Positions 34,601 to 43,683 are shown, numbered from the stretch's first letter. The stretch: 64,000 nucleotides of DNA from Lysobacter sp. BMK333-48F3 (GCF_019733395.1 NZ_JAIHOO010000001.1:4342983-4406982); one strand, 5' to 3'. The notes: generated by a model not told the origin, from the letters alone. Program-made: numbers and translations.

Positions 34601-37045
34601 ATGCAACGCGCATCGTCCAAGCAAGCTCGCCTGATCCGTTACGCCCTGTCCGCGGCGATCGCCGCCGCCCTGGCGCCGGGCGCCGTCCTGGCCCAGGAGC
34701 CGGCCGCGCCGGCGCCCACCGCGCAGGAACCCGCGCCGGCGGCGCCCGCCGCAGCGTCCGACAGCAAGGAAGCGGCCACCACCCTCGACGCGATCGTGGT
34801 CAGCGGCACCGCGCGCTTCAAGGGCCTGCGCAAGCGCGACGCCAGCTTCTCGATCACCACCGCCTCGCTGGAGCAGATCCAGGAAGCGGTGCCGCTGAGC
34901 ACCGCCGACGCGCTCAAGGTCGTGCCCGGCGTGTGGGCCGAATCGGCCGGCGGCAGCACCGGCGCCAACATCTTCGTCCGCGGCATGCCTTCGGAAGGCG
35001 ATGCCCCGTTCGTGACCGTGCAGATGGACGGCGCGCCGCTGTACCCGCCGCCGACCCTGTCGTTCCTGGAGAACTCGACCCTGTTCCGGATGGACGACAC
35101 GGTCGAACGGATGGAAGTGCTGCGCGGCGGCCCGAGCCCGATCTTCTCCAACGGCCAGCCCGGCGCGACGGTCAACTTCATCCAGAAGAAGGGCGGCGAA
35201 GAACCCGCCGGCAGCGTCCGCATCGGCCTGGGCAGCGACAACTTCCGCCGGGTCGACCTGTTCAACAGCGGCAAGCTCGGCGAAGGCTGGTACTACAGCG
35301 TCGGCGGCTTCTACCGGGTCACCGACGGCGTGCGCGACACCCAGTTCCCGGCCGACAAGGGCGGCCAGCTCAGCGCCACCCTGACCCACAGCTGGGACAG
35401 CGGCGAGGTCACCGTCTACGCCCGCCACACCGACGACAAGAACGCCTTCTTCACCCCGATCCCGCTGTTGTCGCGCAACAACGGCAGCAGCCTGTCGAGC
35501 TTCCCCGGCCTGGACGCGCAGACCGGCACCCTGCTCGGCAACGACTTCCGCCACGTCGAGATCCCGACCGGCCGCGGCACCAGCATCCGCCGCGACCTGG
35601 CCGAAGGCCGCGGCATCAACCTCGACGTGTTCGGCGCCTCGATGGACTTCTACGCCGGCGACTGGACCATCAGCGACCGGGTCAACTACGTCAGCGGCAG
35701 CGCCCCGACCAACGGCCTGTTCACCGGCGCCAGCCCCAAGCGCATGGCCGACTACATCGCCGGCTTCAACAGCGCCGGCACCGCCACCTACGTCAACGGC
35801 GGCGGCGCGGTCGACCCCAACCAGCAGGTGCTGACCGCCGGCTTCTGGGTGGTCGACAAGGAACTCGAATCCTTCACCAACGACCTGCGCTTCAGCCGCG
35901 ACCTGTTCGAGGGCAACACCTTCACCGCCGGCGTCTACTACGCGCGCTACTCGTCCAAGGACACCTGGTACCTCGGCAACAACATGCTGCTGACCGCGCA
36001 GAACAACGCGCGCCGGATCAACCTGACCCTGGCCGACGGCCGCCAGGTCACCCGCGACGGTTTCGTCGGCACCTCGTTCTTCTCCCTGCGCGGCGACTAC
36101 GACGGCCAGAACACCGCGGTGTTCCTCGCCGACGAATGGCAGATCAACGACCGCCTGCGTCTGGACGGCGGCGTGCGCTACGAGTGGCAGCAGGTCGACG
36201 GCACCGTGCACGACGTGGCCACGGTCGACCTGGACGGCAACCCGAACACCCTCTACGACAACGCCACCTCGATCTCGCTGCCGAGCAGCCGCCGGATCGA
36301 CCAGGACGACCACCACTTCTCCTGGACCCTGGGCCTGAACTACAAGCTCAACGACACCAGCAGCGTGTTCGCCCGCGCCAACTCGGGCTACAAGCTGCCG
36401 GCGTTCGACAACCTGCGCGACGGCAACACCAAGATCCAGGAAATCGACCAGTACGAGCTCGGCTTCAAGTCCGGCAACAACGTCTACGACCTGTACCTGA
36501 CCGCGTTCTACAACAAGTTCACCAACTCGCCGTTCCAGGCCTTCCTCGACGACGGCACCAACTTCACCACCGTCGGCGACTCGCGCGCCTACGGCGTGGA
36601 AGTGGAAGGCGCGGTGCGGCCGATCGGCGGCCTGGAGCTGGCCCTGACCGGGATCTGGCTGGACGCGCAGTACGAGAACTACCGCGAGTTCACCGGCAAC
36701 CAGGTGATGCGCCAGCCCAAGCAGCAGTTCCGCTTCACCCCCAGCTATTTCTGGAACCTGCCGTTCGGCGACCTGAAGATCTTCGCCACCTACTCGCACA
36801 TCGGCGACCGCTACGCCGACCTGGCCAACACCCAGAAGCTGCCGTCCTACGACACCCTGGACGTGGGCGCCAACCTGCACGTCGGCGAGAACTGGGAGTT
36901 CGCCTTCACCGGCAGCAACGTCACCAACGAGCTGGGCCTGACCGAAGGCAACGTGCGCGTGCCCGGCGCGGCCACCGGCGGCGTGTTCATGGGCCGTCCG
37001 CTGGCCGGGCGTTCCTACCTGTTCTCGGCCGCCTACCGCTGGTGA
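34601..37045 (+). CDS. TonB-dependent outer-membrane receptor (sugar uptake)
   Basis: 814 residues. A signal peptide (about 1-32, ending VLAQ) and a Pro/Ala-rich stretch precede a TonB-box-like TTLDAIVVSG. The plug domain (NIFVRGMP, RMEVLRGGPSPIFSNGQPGATVNF) and a 22-strand barrel follow, ending in an aromatic-rich strand (YLFSAAYRW). ATG 34601 is chosen because GGGGAG sits six bases upstream; another ATG 18 bases earlier has no such site. It lies between the GH65 enzyme and the MFS permease and is likely in the same regulon, carrying the disaccharide or a longer glucan across the outer membrane. Confidence 0.92.
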   Translation: MQRASSKQARLIRYALSAAIAAALAPGAVLAQEPAAPAPTAQEPAPAAPAAASDSKEAATTLDAIVVSGTARFKGLRKRDASFSITTASLEQIQEAVPLSTADALKVVPGVWAESAGGSTGANIFVRGMPSEGDAPFVTVQMDGAPLYPPPTLSFLENSTLFRMDDTVERMEVLRGGPSPIFSNGQPGATVNFIQKKGGEEPAGSVRIGLGSDNFRRVDLFNSGKLGEGWYYSVGGFYRVTDGVRDTQFPADKGGQLSATLTHSWDSGEVTVYARHTDDKNAFFTPIPLLSRNNGSSLSSFPGLDAQTGTLLGNDFRHVEIPTGRGTSIRRDLAEGRGINLDVFGASMDFYAGDWTISDRVNYVSGSAPTNGLFTGASPKRMADYIAGFNSAGTATYVNGGGAVDPNQQVLTAGFWVVDKELESFTNDLRFSRDLFEGNTFTAGVYYARYSSKDTWYLGNNMLLTAQNNARRINLTLADGRQVTRDGFVGTSFFSLRGDYDGQNTAVFLADEWQINDRLRLDGGVRYEWQQVDGTVHDVATVDLDGNPNTLYDNATSISLPSSRRIDQDDHHFSWTLGLNYKLNDTSSVFARANSGYKLPAFDNLRDGNTKIQEIDQYELGFKSGNNVYDLYLTAFYNKFTNSPFQAFLDDGTNFTTVGDSRAYGVEVEGAVRPIGGLELALTGIWLDAQYENYREFTGNQVMRQPKQQFRFTPSYFWNLPFGDLKIFATYSHIGDRYADLANTQKLPSYDTLDVGANLHVGENWEFAFTGSNVTNELGLTEGNVRVPGAATGGVFMGRPLAGRSYLFSAAYRW

Positions 37046-37259
37046 TCCGGCGTCCGCGCCGCCGCTCGGCGGCGCGGCGCTAGCGGGGCCGCCGCGCGCG
37101 GCCCCGGCCCCCGGCTTACCTCACCGTTCGCGACGGCCGGCGCTCGTGGCTGCCGCCCTCCCCCTCTCTCCGGCGTCCGCACTTGGCAAGCCGCCGCGAA
37201 CGGTCTTTTATTAGCTCGCTCCGGCCCCGCGCCGGAGCGCTCACCGGAGCCACGCCCGC

Positions 37260-38504
37260 ATGAACCGAGGCCGCATGATCCTGGCGATGATCCTCACCTA
37301 CATGGTGTTCGGGATCCTGCTCAACAGCGTCGGCACGGTGATCCTGCAGTCGATCCAGGGCTTCGGCATCGACAAGGGCCAGGCCAGCATCCTGGAAGCG
37401 TTCAAGGACCTGCCGATCGCGATCGTGTCGTTCCTGACCGCGGCGCTGATGCCGCGGCTGGGCTACCGCCGGGCGATGATGCTCGGCCTGGCCCTGGTCG
37501 GCGCGGCCTGCGCGCTGATGCCGCTGCTGGCCTCGTTCTGGATGACCAAGCTGCTGTTCGCCGCGACCGGCATGGCCTTCGCCCTGGTCAAGGTCTCGGT
37601 GTATTCCTCGATCGGCCTGCTGACCGAGGGCAAGCAACAGCACGCCAGCCTGACCAGCACCATCGAGGGCTGGTTCATGGTCGGCGTGCTCGCCGGCTAC
37701 TGGATCTTCGCCTGGTTCATCGATCCGCAATCGCCCGGCGATCCGGTCTGGCTGCGGGTGTACTGGCTGCTGGCGGCGGTATGCGCGGCGATCGTGCTGC
37801 TGCTGGCCGGCTCGCACCTGGACGAACGCGCCGCGCGCGACGGCCATGCCGCCGGCGACTCCTTCCTCGACATGTTCCGCCTGGTCGCCCAGCCGCTGGT
37901 CGCGGTGTTCCTGGCTTCGGCCTTCCTGTACGTGCTGATCGAGCAGAGCGTCGGCACCTGGCTGCCGACCTTCAACCGCGAAATCCTGCACCTGCCGACC
38001 ACGATGAGCGTGCAGGCGGCGAGCATCTTCGCCGTGTCGCTGGCGCTGGGCCGGCTCGGCGCCGGCCTGGCCCTGCGCCGGGTGCCCTGGCACTGGCTGC
38101 TGATGACCTGCGTGGCGGCGATGGCGGCGCTGGTGGTGGTGGCCCTGCCGCTGGCCGGCGACGCGCGGCCGAACCCGGCCATGACCTGGGCGCACGCGCC
38201 GCTGGCGGCCTATGTGTTCCCGCTGATCGGCCTGTTCATGGCGCCGATTTATCCGGCGATCAACTCGGTGGTGCTGAGTTCACTGCCGAAGTCGCGGCAT
38301 GCGGCGATGACCGGCCTGATCGTGGTGTTCTCCGCCCTCGGCGGCACCACCGGCTCGTTCATCACCGGACAATTGTTCGCCCGCATCGGCGGCGGCACCG
38401 CGTTCTACTTGTCGCTGCTGCCGATGGCGCTGCTGCTGTTGGCGATCGCCTTGCTCAAGCGGCAGAGCGGGCGCGCCGAAGCCGCGGTCGCGGCGGCGGC
38501 TTGA
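37260..38504 (+). CDS. MFS sugar permease
   Basis: 414 residues, about 12 membrane helices, no signal peptide. It resembles the FucP/glucose-galactose type MFS group: DLPIAIVSFLTAALMPRLGY in the first half and GLFMAPIYPAINSVVLSSLP in the second. GGAG precedes ATG 37260. The 214-base gap before it (37046-37259) has a GC hairpin but no clear terminator, so it may be read with the receptor gene. Its likely role is to move the disaccharide into the cytoplasm for the GH65 phosphorylase (inference). Confidence 0.88.
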   Translation: MNRGRMILAMILTYMVFGILLNSVGTVILQSIQGFGIDKGQASILEAFKDLPIAIVSFLTAALMPRLGYRRAMMLGLALVGAACALMPLLASFWMTKLLFAATGMAFALVKVSVYSSIGLLTEGKQQHASLTSTIEGWFMVGVLAGYWIFAWFIDPQSPGDPVWLRVYWLLAAVCAAIVLLLAGSHLDERAARDGHAAGDSFLDMFRLVAQPLVAVFLASAFLYVLIEQSVGTWLPTFNREILHLPTTMSVQAASIFAVSLALGRLGAGLALRRVPWHWLLMTCVAAMAALVVVALPLAGDARPNPAMTWAHAPLAAYVFPLIGLFMAPIYPAINSVVLSSLPKSRHAAMTGLIVVFSALGGTTGSFITGQLFARIGGGTAFYLSLLPMALLLLAIALLKRQSGRAEAAVAAAA

Positions 38505-38544
38505 ACGACGGCCGCCTCTGCGGCGCGGCCGACCGCCCCTTGTT

Positions 38545-38663
38545 CGTCATGCCCGCGAAGGCGGGCATCCAGAGGCTTCAGAGTCATGCTGCGGTGAAGC
38601 GCTCAGAGGCTTCAAAGTCCTCTCGCGATGCAGCCCTGGATCCCCGCGTTCGCGGGGATGACG
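38545..38663. repeat. pair of inverted short palindromes
   Basis: cgtcatgcccgcgaaggcgg...catccag at 38545-38572 and ctggatccccgcgttcgcgg..atgacg at 38636-38663. The two are inverted with respect to each other and belong to the same family as the array at 14195. They fill most of the 233-base gap after the MFS gene. Confidence 0.7.
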
Positions 38664-38737
38664 GCAGGTGGGTTTCGCCGCGGGCTGCCAAGCCGTCGTG
38701 CCCGCGATGGCGGGCCTCGGCTCCAGCCGGATCGGGC

Positions 38738-39298
38738 TTACTCTTCCAGCAGCACGTAGTCGCCCTTCGTGCCCCAGCGCTTGCCGACCCGCGCGCACAG
38801 CTTGCCGTCGCAACGGGTCAAGGCGCCCGTGCGCGAGGCTTCCAGGATGTCGGCGCCGAACTTGGCGCGTTCGATCTCGCGCATGGATTTGCGGGCGAAA
38901 TAGACGCTGGCGCCGACCGCCAGCACCGAACCGACCAGCAGCGCGACCACGCCCTTGTACAGCAGGTGCTGCTGCGAGCGCAGCAGCGACTTGCGCTGTT
39001 CTTCCAGCGCCTGCGCCGCGCGCTGGGCGGTCTCCGCGCTTTCGCGCAACTGCGCGCCGATCGGGGCGAAGGTCTGTTCGGCGCCGCGGCCGATGGCTTC
39101 CTGGGTCTGGGCGCGCACGGCCTGGGCGATCTGCTGCCCCAGCAATTCGGCGCCGGCGCCCATGCCTTGCGCGGTGCGTTGCAACTCGTCGGCGCTGCGG
39201 TCGACGTGCTGGACCGCACGTTCGCTTTGTTCCTGCAGATGCTGGGCGAAAATCGCCAGGTCGGCGGCGAGGCGTTTCAGGTCTTGCGCGTCCTGCAC
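38738..39298 (-). CDS. small membrane protein downstream of the lipase-toxin gene
   Basis: 186 residues. Residues 1-110 are helical and likely coiled coil (rich in Ala, Gln, Glu), one membrane segment lies at about 113-134 (YKGVVALLVGSVLAVGASVYF), and a short soluble tail contains TRCDGKLCARVGKRWGTKGD. That Cys-containing tail resembles the ends of some mobilisation or relaxation accessory proteins, but the similarity is weak. GTG 39298 has GGAG six bases upstream. It is the third gene of a minus-strand group with the DUF2235 protein and a lipoprotein, separated from the former by a repeat array. Function unknown; it could help in toxin delivery or protection. Confidence 0.7.
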   Translation of the reverse strand: MQDAQDLKRLAADLAIFAQHLQEQSERAVQHVDRSADELQRTAQGMGAGAELLGQQIAQAVRAQTQEAIGRGAEQTFAPIGAQLRESAETAQRAAQALEEQRKSLLRSQQHLLYKGVVALLVGSVLAVGASVYFARKSMREIERAKFGADILEASRTGALTRCDGKLCARVGKRWGTKGDYVLLEE

Positions 39299-39312
39299 GA
39301 GGATCTCCGTAA

Positions 39313-39481
39313 GCGTGCTTTTGAAAACATGATCTTGAAAACGTGCTTCTGAAAAACGTGCCTTTGAAAAGCTCGCTCTTCAAAAACGTGATGTTGAAAA
39401 ACGTGATGTTGAGAAACGTGTCGGCGAAAACGCGATCTTAAAACGTTTGCTTGAGAACGTGCCGACTGAAGAATCGTGTCG
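39313..39481. repeat. AT-rich 13-16 bp tandem repeat array, about 11 units
   Basis: Consensus TTGAAAACGTGMT(S). Units at 39321, 39335, 39350, 39364, 39379, 39394, 39409, 39425, 39438, 39451 and 39467; the best-conserved adjacent pair is ttcaaaaacgtgatg / ttgaaaaacgtgatg. It occupies nearly all of the space between the DUF2235 stop and the next gene and contrasts with the GC-rich surroundings. There is no dyad symmetry and spacers are absent, so it is not a CRISPR array. Confidence 0.8.
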
Positions 39482-39494
39482 AAGAACCCGTCCC

Positions 39495-41000
39495 CTACGG
39501 CCCCGGCAAGCGCGGCGCGGGCGGCGCCGGAGACTGCGCGGCTTGCTGGGTCGGCGCGGGCGCCGGCTGGACCTCCGGCGCCGGCGCCCGTTCGGCGCTA
39601 CGGGCCTGGGCGTTCTGATCCTGCTGGCGCTGCTGCTCCTGTTGCTGCCGATACTGCTCGCGGCCGCCCTGCAGCCAGGCCTGGCCGGATTCGGACTGGG
39701 CGTAATCCTGGGTCGCAGCGCGGAAGCCGGCATTGTCGCGGTTGCGCGCGGCTTCGACCATCCGCTCGAAGCTGCGCTCGACCTCGTCGCCGCCCTGCGC
39801 GCGAGCGCCCGGAGCCTGGCCGCCTTGCACTTGAATGGGCTGGCCGGCGTCCAGCGCGCCCAGCCGCACCGGCGCGGCGCCGATCGGCACTCCGCGACGC
39901 TCGAAACGCACGTCCAGCTCGGGATCGATCGGTTCCTTGCGGTAAGGATCGGCCACCGAACCGTCCTTGTGCTGCTGCTTGCTCGCGACCAGGTCGACCC
40001 GGTCGCGTTCGCCGTCGCGGAAGTCGCGGGTGGTGTAGAAGAACTGGTGCTTGTCCGAACGATGGACGACGTTGAACGAGGGGTCGTCCGGCTCGACCCG
40101 CTTGGCCAGCAACGGCCGGTCGCTGAGGCTGTTGAGGTAGTCGGTCATCAGGTTGCCGCTGCGGATCGACAGGCCGTTGAGCTCGTAGCTGCCGCCGATG
40201 TTGCTGTGCGCGCCGCCGACGGTGACGTTGAGGAAGCGCGATTCCTCGGTGAAGCCGGGCCGCAGCAGGCTGGTCGACTTGAACTGGTCGCGGCGCTCGT
40301 CCTCGGCGGTGATCTGGAAGCCGGACACCACCGACGGCGGCAGGCGCCGATCGTGCAGGCGCGGCTCGCCGGTGCCGACCGGATCGAACAGCCCTACCGC
40401 CTGCGCCACCTGGCCCGGCGGCACCAGCGGCGGCTTGGTGTATTCGACGCCGACGATGTTGCCGTCGCCGTCCTGACGGTACTTGGCGCCGCTCGGATCC
40501 TGGATGCCGCGCTCGTGGACCAGGCGCGCGAACGCCGCTTCCTGCTCGGCGCCGCGGCTGAAACCGATCCCGGCGACGCTGATCCGCGCCTGCGGGTCTT
40601 CGCGCAGCCATTGCTTGGACTGCTCGGCGAACTGGCGGTACATCTGCTCCACGCGCGGCTCGAAGGTATGGCCGGTGGCCATGTCGCGGGTGCTCTTGAA
40701 CCAGCCGTCCTGGGTGCCGGGGCCCTCGACATAGCCGTAGCCGACGTTGCGGTGCAGGCCGGCTTCGAGCTGCTGGACCACGTTGGCGACGTTGGTGTGG
40801 TTCTTGGGGTCGTCCTTGTACATGCTGTTGCCGGTGCCGTCGAACGCGGCCACGAACAAACGCGCATGCGGGTCTTTCGAATCCAGCAGCAACGGCGACT
40901 GCAGCCGCGCCAGTTCGGCGCTGGCCTCGCGGTAACTGTCCAGGTCGTGCCGGTCGGCGGGATAGGTCTTGACCCCGTCCGGATGCTTTCCACCGCCCAT
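39495..41000 (-). CDS. DUF2235 alpha/beta-hydrolase, putative Tle1-like phospholipase effector
   Basis: 501 residues. The DUF2235 domain (about 45-380) has AAFDGTGNS at its first strand, the nucleophile elbow GFSRG (Ser148), LFDPVGTG with a likely catalytic Asp, and GAHSNIGGSY with a likely catalytic His. This is the layout of type VI lipase effectors of the Tle1 group. There is no signal peptide. The C-terminus (about 420-501) is a Gln-rich segment followed by a Pro/Ala-rich tail. I looked for the XVIPCD motifs of xanthomonad type IV effectors and did not find them, so the secretion route is open. AAGGAG precedes ATG 41000. The upstream lipoprotein gene ends 37 bases earlier and is a candidate immunity protein. 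Confidence 0.82.
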   Translation of the reverse strand: MGGGKHPDGVKTYPADRHDLDSYREASAELARLQSPLLLDSKDPHARLFVAAFDGTGNSMYKDDPKNHTNVANVVQQLEAGLHRNVGYGYVEGPGTQDGWFKSTRDMATGHTFEPRVEQMYRQFAEQSKQWLREDPQARISVAGIGFSRGAEQEAAFARLVHERGIQDPSGAKYRQDGDGNIVGVEYTKPPLVPPGQVAQAVGLFDPVGTGEPRLHDRRLPPSVVSGFQITAEDERRDQFKSTSLLRPGFTEESRFLNVTVGGAHSNIGGSYELNGLSIRSGNLMTDYLNSLSDRPLLAKRVEPDDPSFNVVHRSDKHQFFYTTRDFRDGERDRVDLVASKQQHKDGSVADPYRKEPIDPELDVRFERRGVPIGAAPVRLGALDAGQPIQVQGGQAPGARAQGGDEVERSFERMVEAARNRDNAGFRAATQDYAQSESGQAWLQGGREQYRQQQEQQRQQDQNAQARSAERAPAPEVQPAPAPTQQAAQSPAPPAPRLPGP

Positions 41001-41037
41001 CGCAAACTCTCCTTAGTTCTGCGGCCCGCGAGGGCGG

Positions 41038-41712
41038 TCAGTAGCTGCGGCTGAACACCTTGATCAGGTCGGCGCGGTAGTCGCTGTGCGGATTGGCCGG
41101 GTCCTGCGGCCGCCTCAGCGGAATGAAGCAACGGCTGTAGACGTTGATGGTGCGATCGTCGACTTCCAGGATGATCTCCGGCTCGCCGATGCTGGCGCCG
41201 TCGGCGATGTCCTCGCGGGGCACCTCATGCCGGACCAGTTGGTCGCCGAAGATCTCGGCGATGTCGATCCGCGCCTGCAGTTCGGTCTTGTCCTTGGCCC
41301 GCCAACGCACCTCGGCCGGGCCGGGGAAGTTGCGGATGTCCAGGTGCCCGCCCTTCATCCGCTCGCGCAGGTCGGCGCCGTAGGACGCGGCCGAGGGGCT
41401 CAGCGCCTCGGGCTCGGGCCGGCCGTGCGGGAAGCCGTTGTAGAGGATCTGGCAGCCCCAGGTGTCGAAGCAGTAGGCGCCGAAGCGATGGCGCTGGAAG
41501 CGCAACGGCCATTCGCTCGAGGAACCGGCGGCCGAAGAACCGGCGGCGGCCGAAGCGGCGGAGCTGGAGGCGGCGGAACTGGACATGGCGGTTTGACATC
41601 CTGTGGCGGCGAATAGGACCAGCGCCAAGGCCACGGCTCGGGCGGCGCGGCGCGTCGGCGCGGCGGGCGCGGTACGGCGGCGACAGCGGCCGGTCGCGGG
41701 CAGACGATCCAT
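41038..41712 (-). CDS. putative lipoprotein, candidate immunity protein to the DUF2235 lipase
   Basis: 224 residues. The N-terminus is basic and then hydrophobic (AVALALVLFAATGC), giving a lipobox-like ATGC, followed by a Ser/Ala-only stretch of about 25 residues typical of a lipoprotein tether. The mature part begins at about residue 67 with FQRHRFGAYCFDTWGCQ and contains IRNFPGPAEVRWRAKDKTEL. I do not recognise a named domain. GGAGG precedes ATG 41712. Its place directly before the DUF2235 gene matches known lipase effector-immunity pairs, in which the immunity protein is periplasmic or a lipoprotein (family knowledge); immunity itself is inference. Confidence 0.72.
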   Translation of the reverse strand: MDRLPATGRCRRRTAPAAPTRRAARAVALALVLFAATGCQTAMSSSAASSSAASAAAGSSAAGSSSEWPLRFQRHRFGAYCFDTWGCQILYNGFPHGRPEPEALSPSAASYGADLRERMKGGHLDIRNFPGPAEVRWRAKDKTELQARIDIAEIFGDQLVRHEVPREDIADGASIGEPEIILEVDDRTINVYSRCFIPLRRPQDPANPHSDYRADLIKVFSRSY

Positions 41713-42010
41713 CGGGTCCCTCCTGGAAGCTGAACGTTATCACTCCCCGCCCCGACCCGCCCACTGTACGGATCGGCGGCGGGGCGTATCGACACACGCG
41801 AGCCGCCAGCGCCGAGCGCGCCTCGGGCCACGCGTTGCGCAGCAGCAAGAACCGGGCCGTGTCGAGAAAAAAACGGACCGGCTTCGCGGCCGATTCCGCG
41901 GCAACCGTTGCAGATTCCGACATTGGCGGCCGCGACCGCGCCAGACAGTGCGCGCCGCCGCGATTTCACCGCGTGGCGCCGTGCCACATACGCCAACGTC
42001 TGTTGGAACG

Positions 42011-42118
42011 GCCGTTTGAAAGCAACGCTCAAACCGCCGCTCCAAACCGGGCTTGAAACCCGCGTCTGAAAGTACCGTCTCAAGCTGCCGCTTCAAGCTG
42101 CCGTCTCAAGCCGTCCTT
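42011..42118. repeat. degenerate 12-16 bp tandem repeats upstream of the TetR gene
   Basis: Successive short units with a TYAAA/TCAAG core: gccgtttgaaagcaac, gctcaaaccgccgc, tccaaaccgggc, ttgaaacccgcgtc, tgaaagtaccgtc, tcaagctgccgct, tcaagctgccgtc, tcaagccgtcc. The last three are nearly identical. It resembles the arrays at 28448 and 39313 in layout. The 467-base gap 41713-42179 holds no gene that I can support. Confidence 0.6.
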
Positions 42119-42179
42119 CGATGCCGAACCAAGTGCGCGTCCGACCGACTGCCGCGTCGCGCCCCGCCCACGAGCGCCG

Positions 42180-42965
42180 ATGAACACTCGCCCGCTGCTG
42201 CCCGGCAACACCAAGGCCCGCCTGCTCGAGGCGGCCGAGGCCTTGTTCATCGAGCACGGCTACGAAGCCATGTCGCTGCGCCAGATCACCGGCCGCGCGG
42301 TGACCAACCTGGCCGCGGTCAACTACCACTTCGGCAGCAAGGAGGCGCTGATCCAGGAACTGCTGCAGGAGCGTTTCGACCGGCTCAACCAGGAACGCCT
42401 GCGCCTGCTCGACGTGTGCGAGCAACGCTACGGCACCGAGGCCATGGACGCCGCCGCGGTGCTCAGCGCGCTGTTCGTGCCGGCGCTGCGCATGGGCCGC
42501 AACCGCGCCAACGGCCCGGCCTTCGTGCGCCTGCTCGGCCGCGTCTACAGCGATCCCTCGCCGTTCATCCGCGACTATCTGCGCGAACACTACCAGCCGA
42601 TCTTCGGCCGCTTCTTCGGCGCGTTCGCCCGCGCCCTGCCCTATCTGTCGCGCAACGAATTGGGCATGCGCCTGCACCTGTGCCTGAAGGCGCTGGCCGG
42701 GGTGCTGGCCGGCGAGAACATGGACGAGCTGATCGCCGCGCTGTGCATGGGCGAGGAAGTCAGCGACTCGCTGGTGCTGGCGCGCTTGATCACCTTCATT
42801 TCGCCGACCCTGACCGAACCGTTCGGCAACGCCGAACAGATCGGCAAGGTCGAGCGCGTGGTGCTGCTCGCCGACGCCGCGGCCCAGGCCGCCGATGCGC
42901 AGGCGGCAGCGCGCAAGCCTTCGGGAATCCTGCCGCCGTGGGCGGTCGAGGTGGTGGAGACATGA
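42180..42965 (+). CDS. TetR/AcrR family transcriptional regulator
   Basis: 261 residues. The N-terminal HTH (about 12-58) has AEALFIEHGYEAMSLRQITG and AAVNYHFGSKEALI, typical of TetR. The C-terminal ligand domain is larger than average and ends in a low-complexity tail (QAADAQAAARKPSG). The size and YHFGSKEALI context recall PsrA-like fatty-acid-responsive regulators, but this is only a resemblance. It precedes a PraB-like secreted protein and a TonB receptor that may be its targets. Confidence 0.88.
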   Translation: MNTRPLLPGNTKARLLEAAEALFIEHGYEAMSLRQITGRAVTNLAAVNYHFGSKEALIQELLQERFDRLNQERLRLLDVCEQRYGTEAMDAAAVLSALFVPALRMGRNRANGPAFVRLLGRVYSDPSPFIRDYLREHYQPIFGRFFGAFARALPYLSRNELGMRLHLCLKALAGVLAGENMDELIAALCMGEEVSDSLVLARLITFISPTLTEPFGNAEQIGKVERVVLLADAAAQAADAQAAARKPSGILPPWAVEVVET

Positions 42966-43209
42966 CCCCCCCGGGCCGCGCTCCGCCCTCGCCGCCGCGG
43001 CGATAGCGACCAACGAATCGCGCCGGCCCAGGACCGGCGCCGTGCGGACCACCGGGCGATGCCACGCGGGCATCGCGACGCTCCCGGCGCTCCGCCCCAG
43101 CCTCCGCCGCATGCGTCGCGGCGCGGCCGTCCTGACCCGTCGCGGCACAGCGGCCGCGGCGCAACGGTGCATTGCACCTCACCTTTCCAGCCTGTTTGGA
43201 GACTAGACC

Positions 43210-43683
43210 ATGTCCGCAATCCGAACTTTCGCGTGGGTTTCCCTGATCGCTGTCGGTGCGTTCGCGGCAAGTGCGGCGTCGGCGGCTTCGCTGACCCCGG
43301 TCAACAGCGGCTTCAGCGCCAGCGGCCCGACCAACCTCACCGGTCCCGGCGGCGTCGGCGGGCCGTGCACGTCGACCTTCTACGGCAGCATCGACGCTTT
43401 CGGCAACGGCACCATCAACGGGCCGGCCTCGACCTTCGTCGGCAGCTCGCTGATCTGCAGCGTGATCAAGGGCCAGAACACCTGGCAGTTGGTGCCGACC
43501 TCGCCGACCACCGGCGAGCTGCGCAACGTGCGCGTGGTCGCGCTGGGCCTGATCGCCTGCCAGGGCACGGTGCGCGGCACCCTGGTCGGCGGCGTGTTCA
43601 CCTTCGACACCGTCCTGCCGGGCAATTGCCGGGTCAGCGGCACCCTGACCACGTGGCCCACCGTGGGCATCGCCTGGCCGTAA
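43210..43683 (+). CDS. secreted PraB-like protein (alkane-oxidation activator family)
   Basis: 157 residues. A signal peptide (1-26, ending ASAA) is followed by a small beta-rich domain with Ser/Thr/Gly repeats, SLTPVNSGFSASGPTNL at its start and NCRVSGTLTTWPTV at its end. This pattern matches my memory of the Pseudomonas PraA/PraB proteins, which are reported to help growth on hydrocarbons and are surface or extracellular proteins. No catalytic residues are seen. GGAG lies nine bases before ATG 43210. It stands between a TetR regulator and a TonB receptor. Confidence 0.65.
   Translation: MSAIRTFAWVSLIAVGAFAASAASAASLTPVNSGFSASGPTNLTGPGGVGGPCTSTFYGSIDAFGNGTINGPASTFVGSSLICSVIKGQNTWQLVPTSPTTGELRNVRVVALGLIACQGTVRGTLVGGVFTFDTVLPGNCRVSGTLTTWPTVGIAWP

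Noticed and set aside
31832..37045. Very long plus-strand frame starting inside the GH65 gene and running into the TonB receptor
   Set aside because: The first part is an Arg/Pro/Gly-rich out-of-frame reading of GH65; only the receptor part from 34601 is real.
39313..39481. CRISPR array
   Set aside because: Units are 13-16 bp head to tail with no unique spacers, no dyad and no cas genes nearby.
39495..41000. Type IV (XVIPCD) effector
   Set aside because: The C-terminus is Gln-rich, but the expected GLxRIDHV-like and FAVQG-like motifs are missing, so the secretion class was left open.
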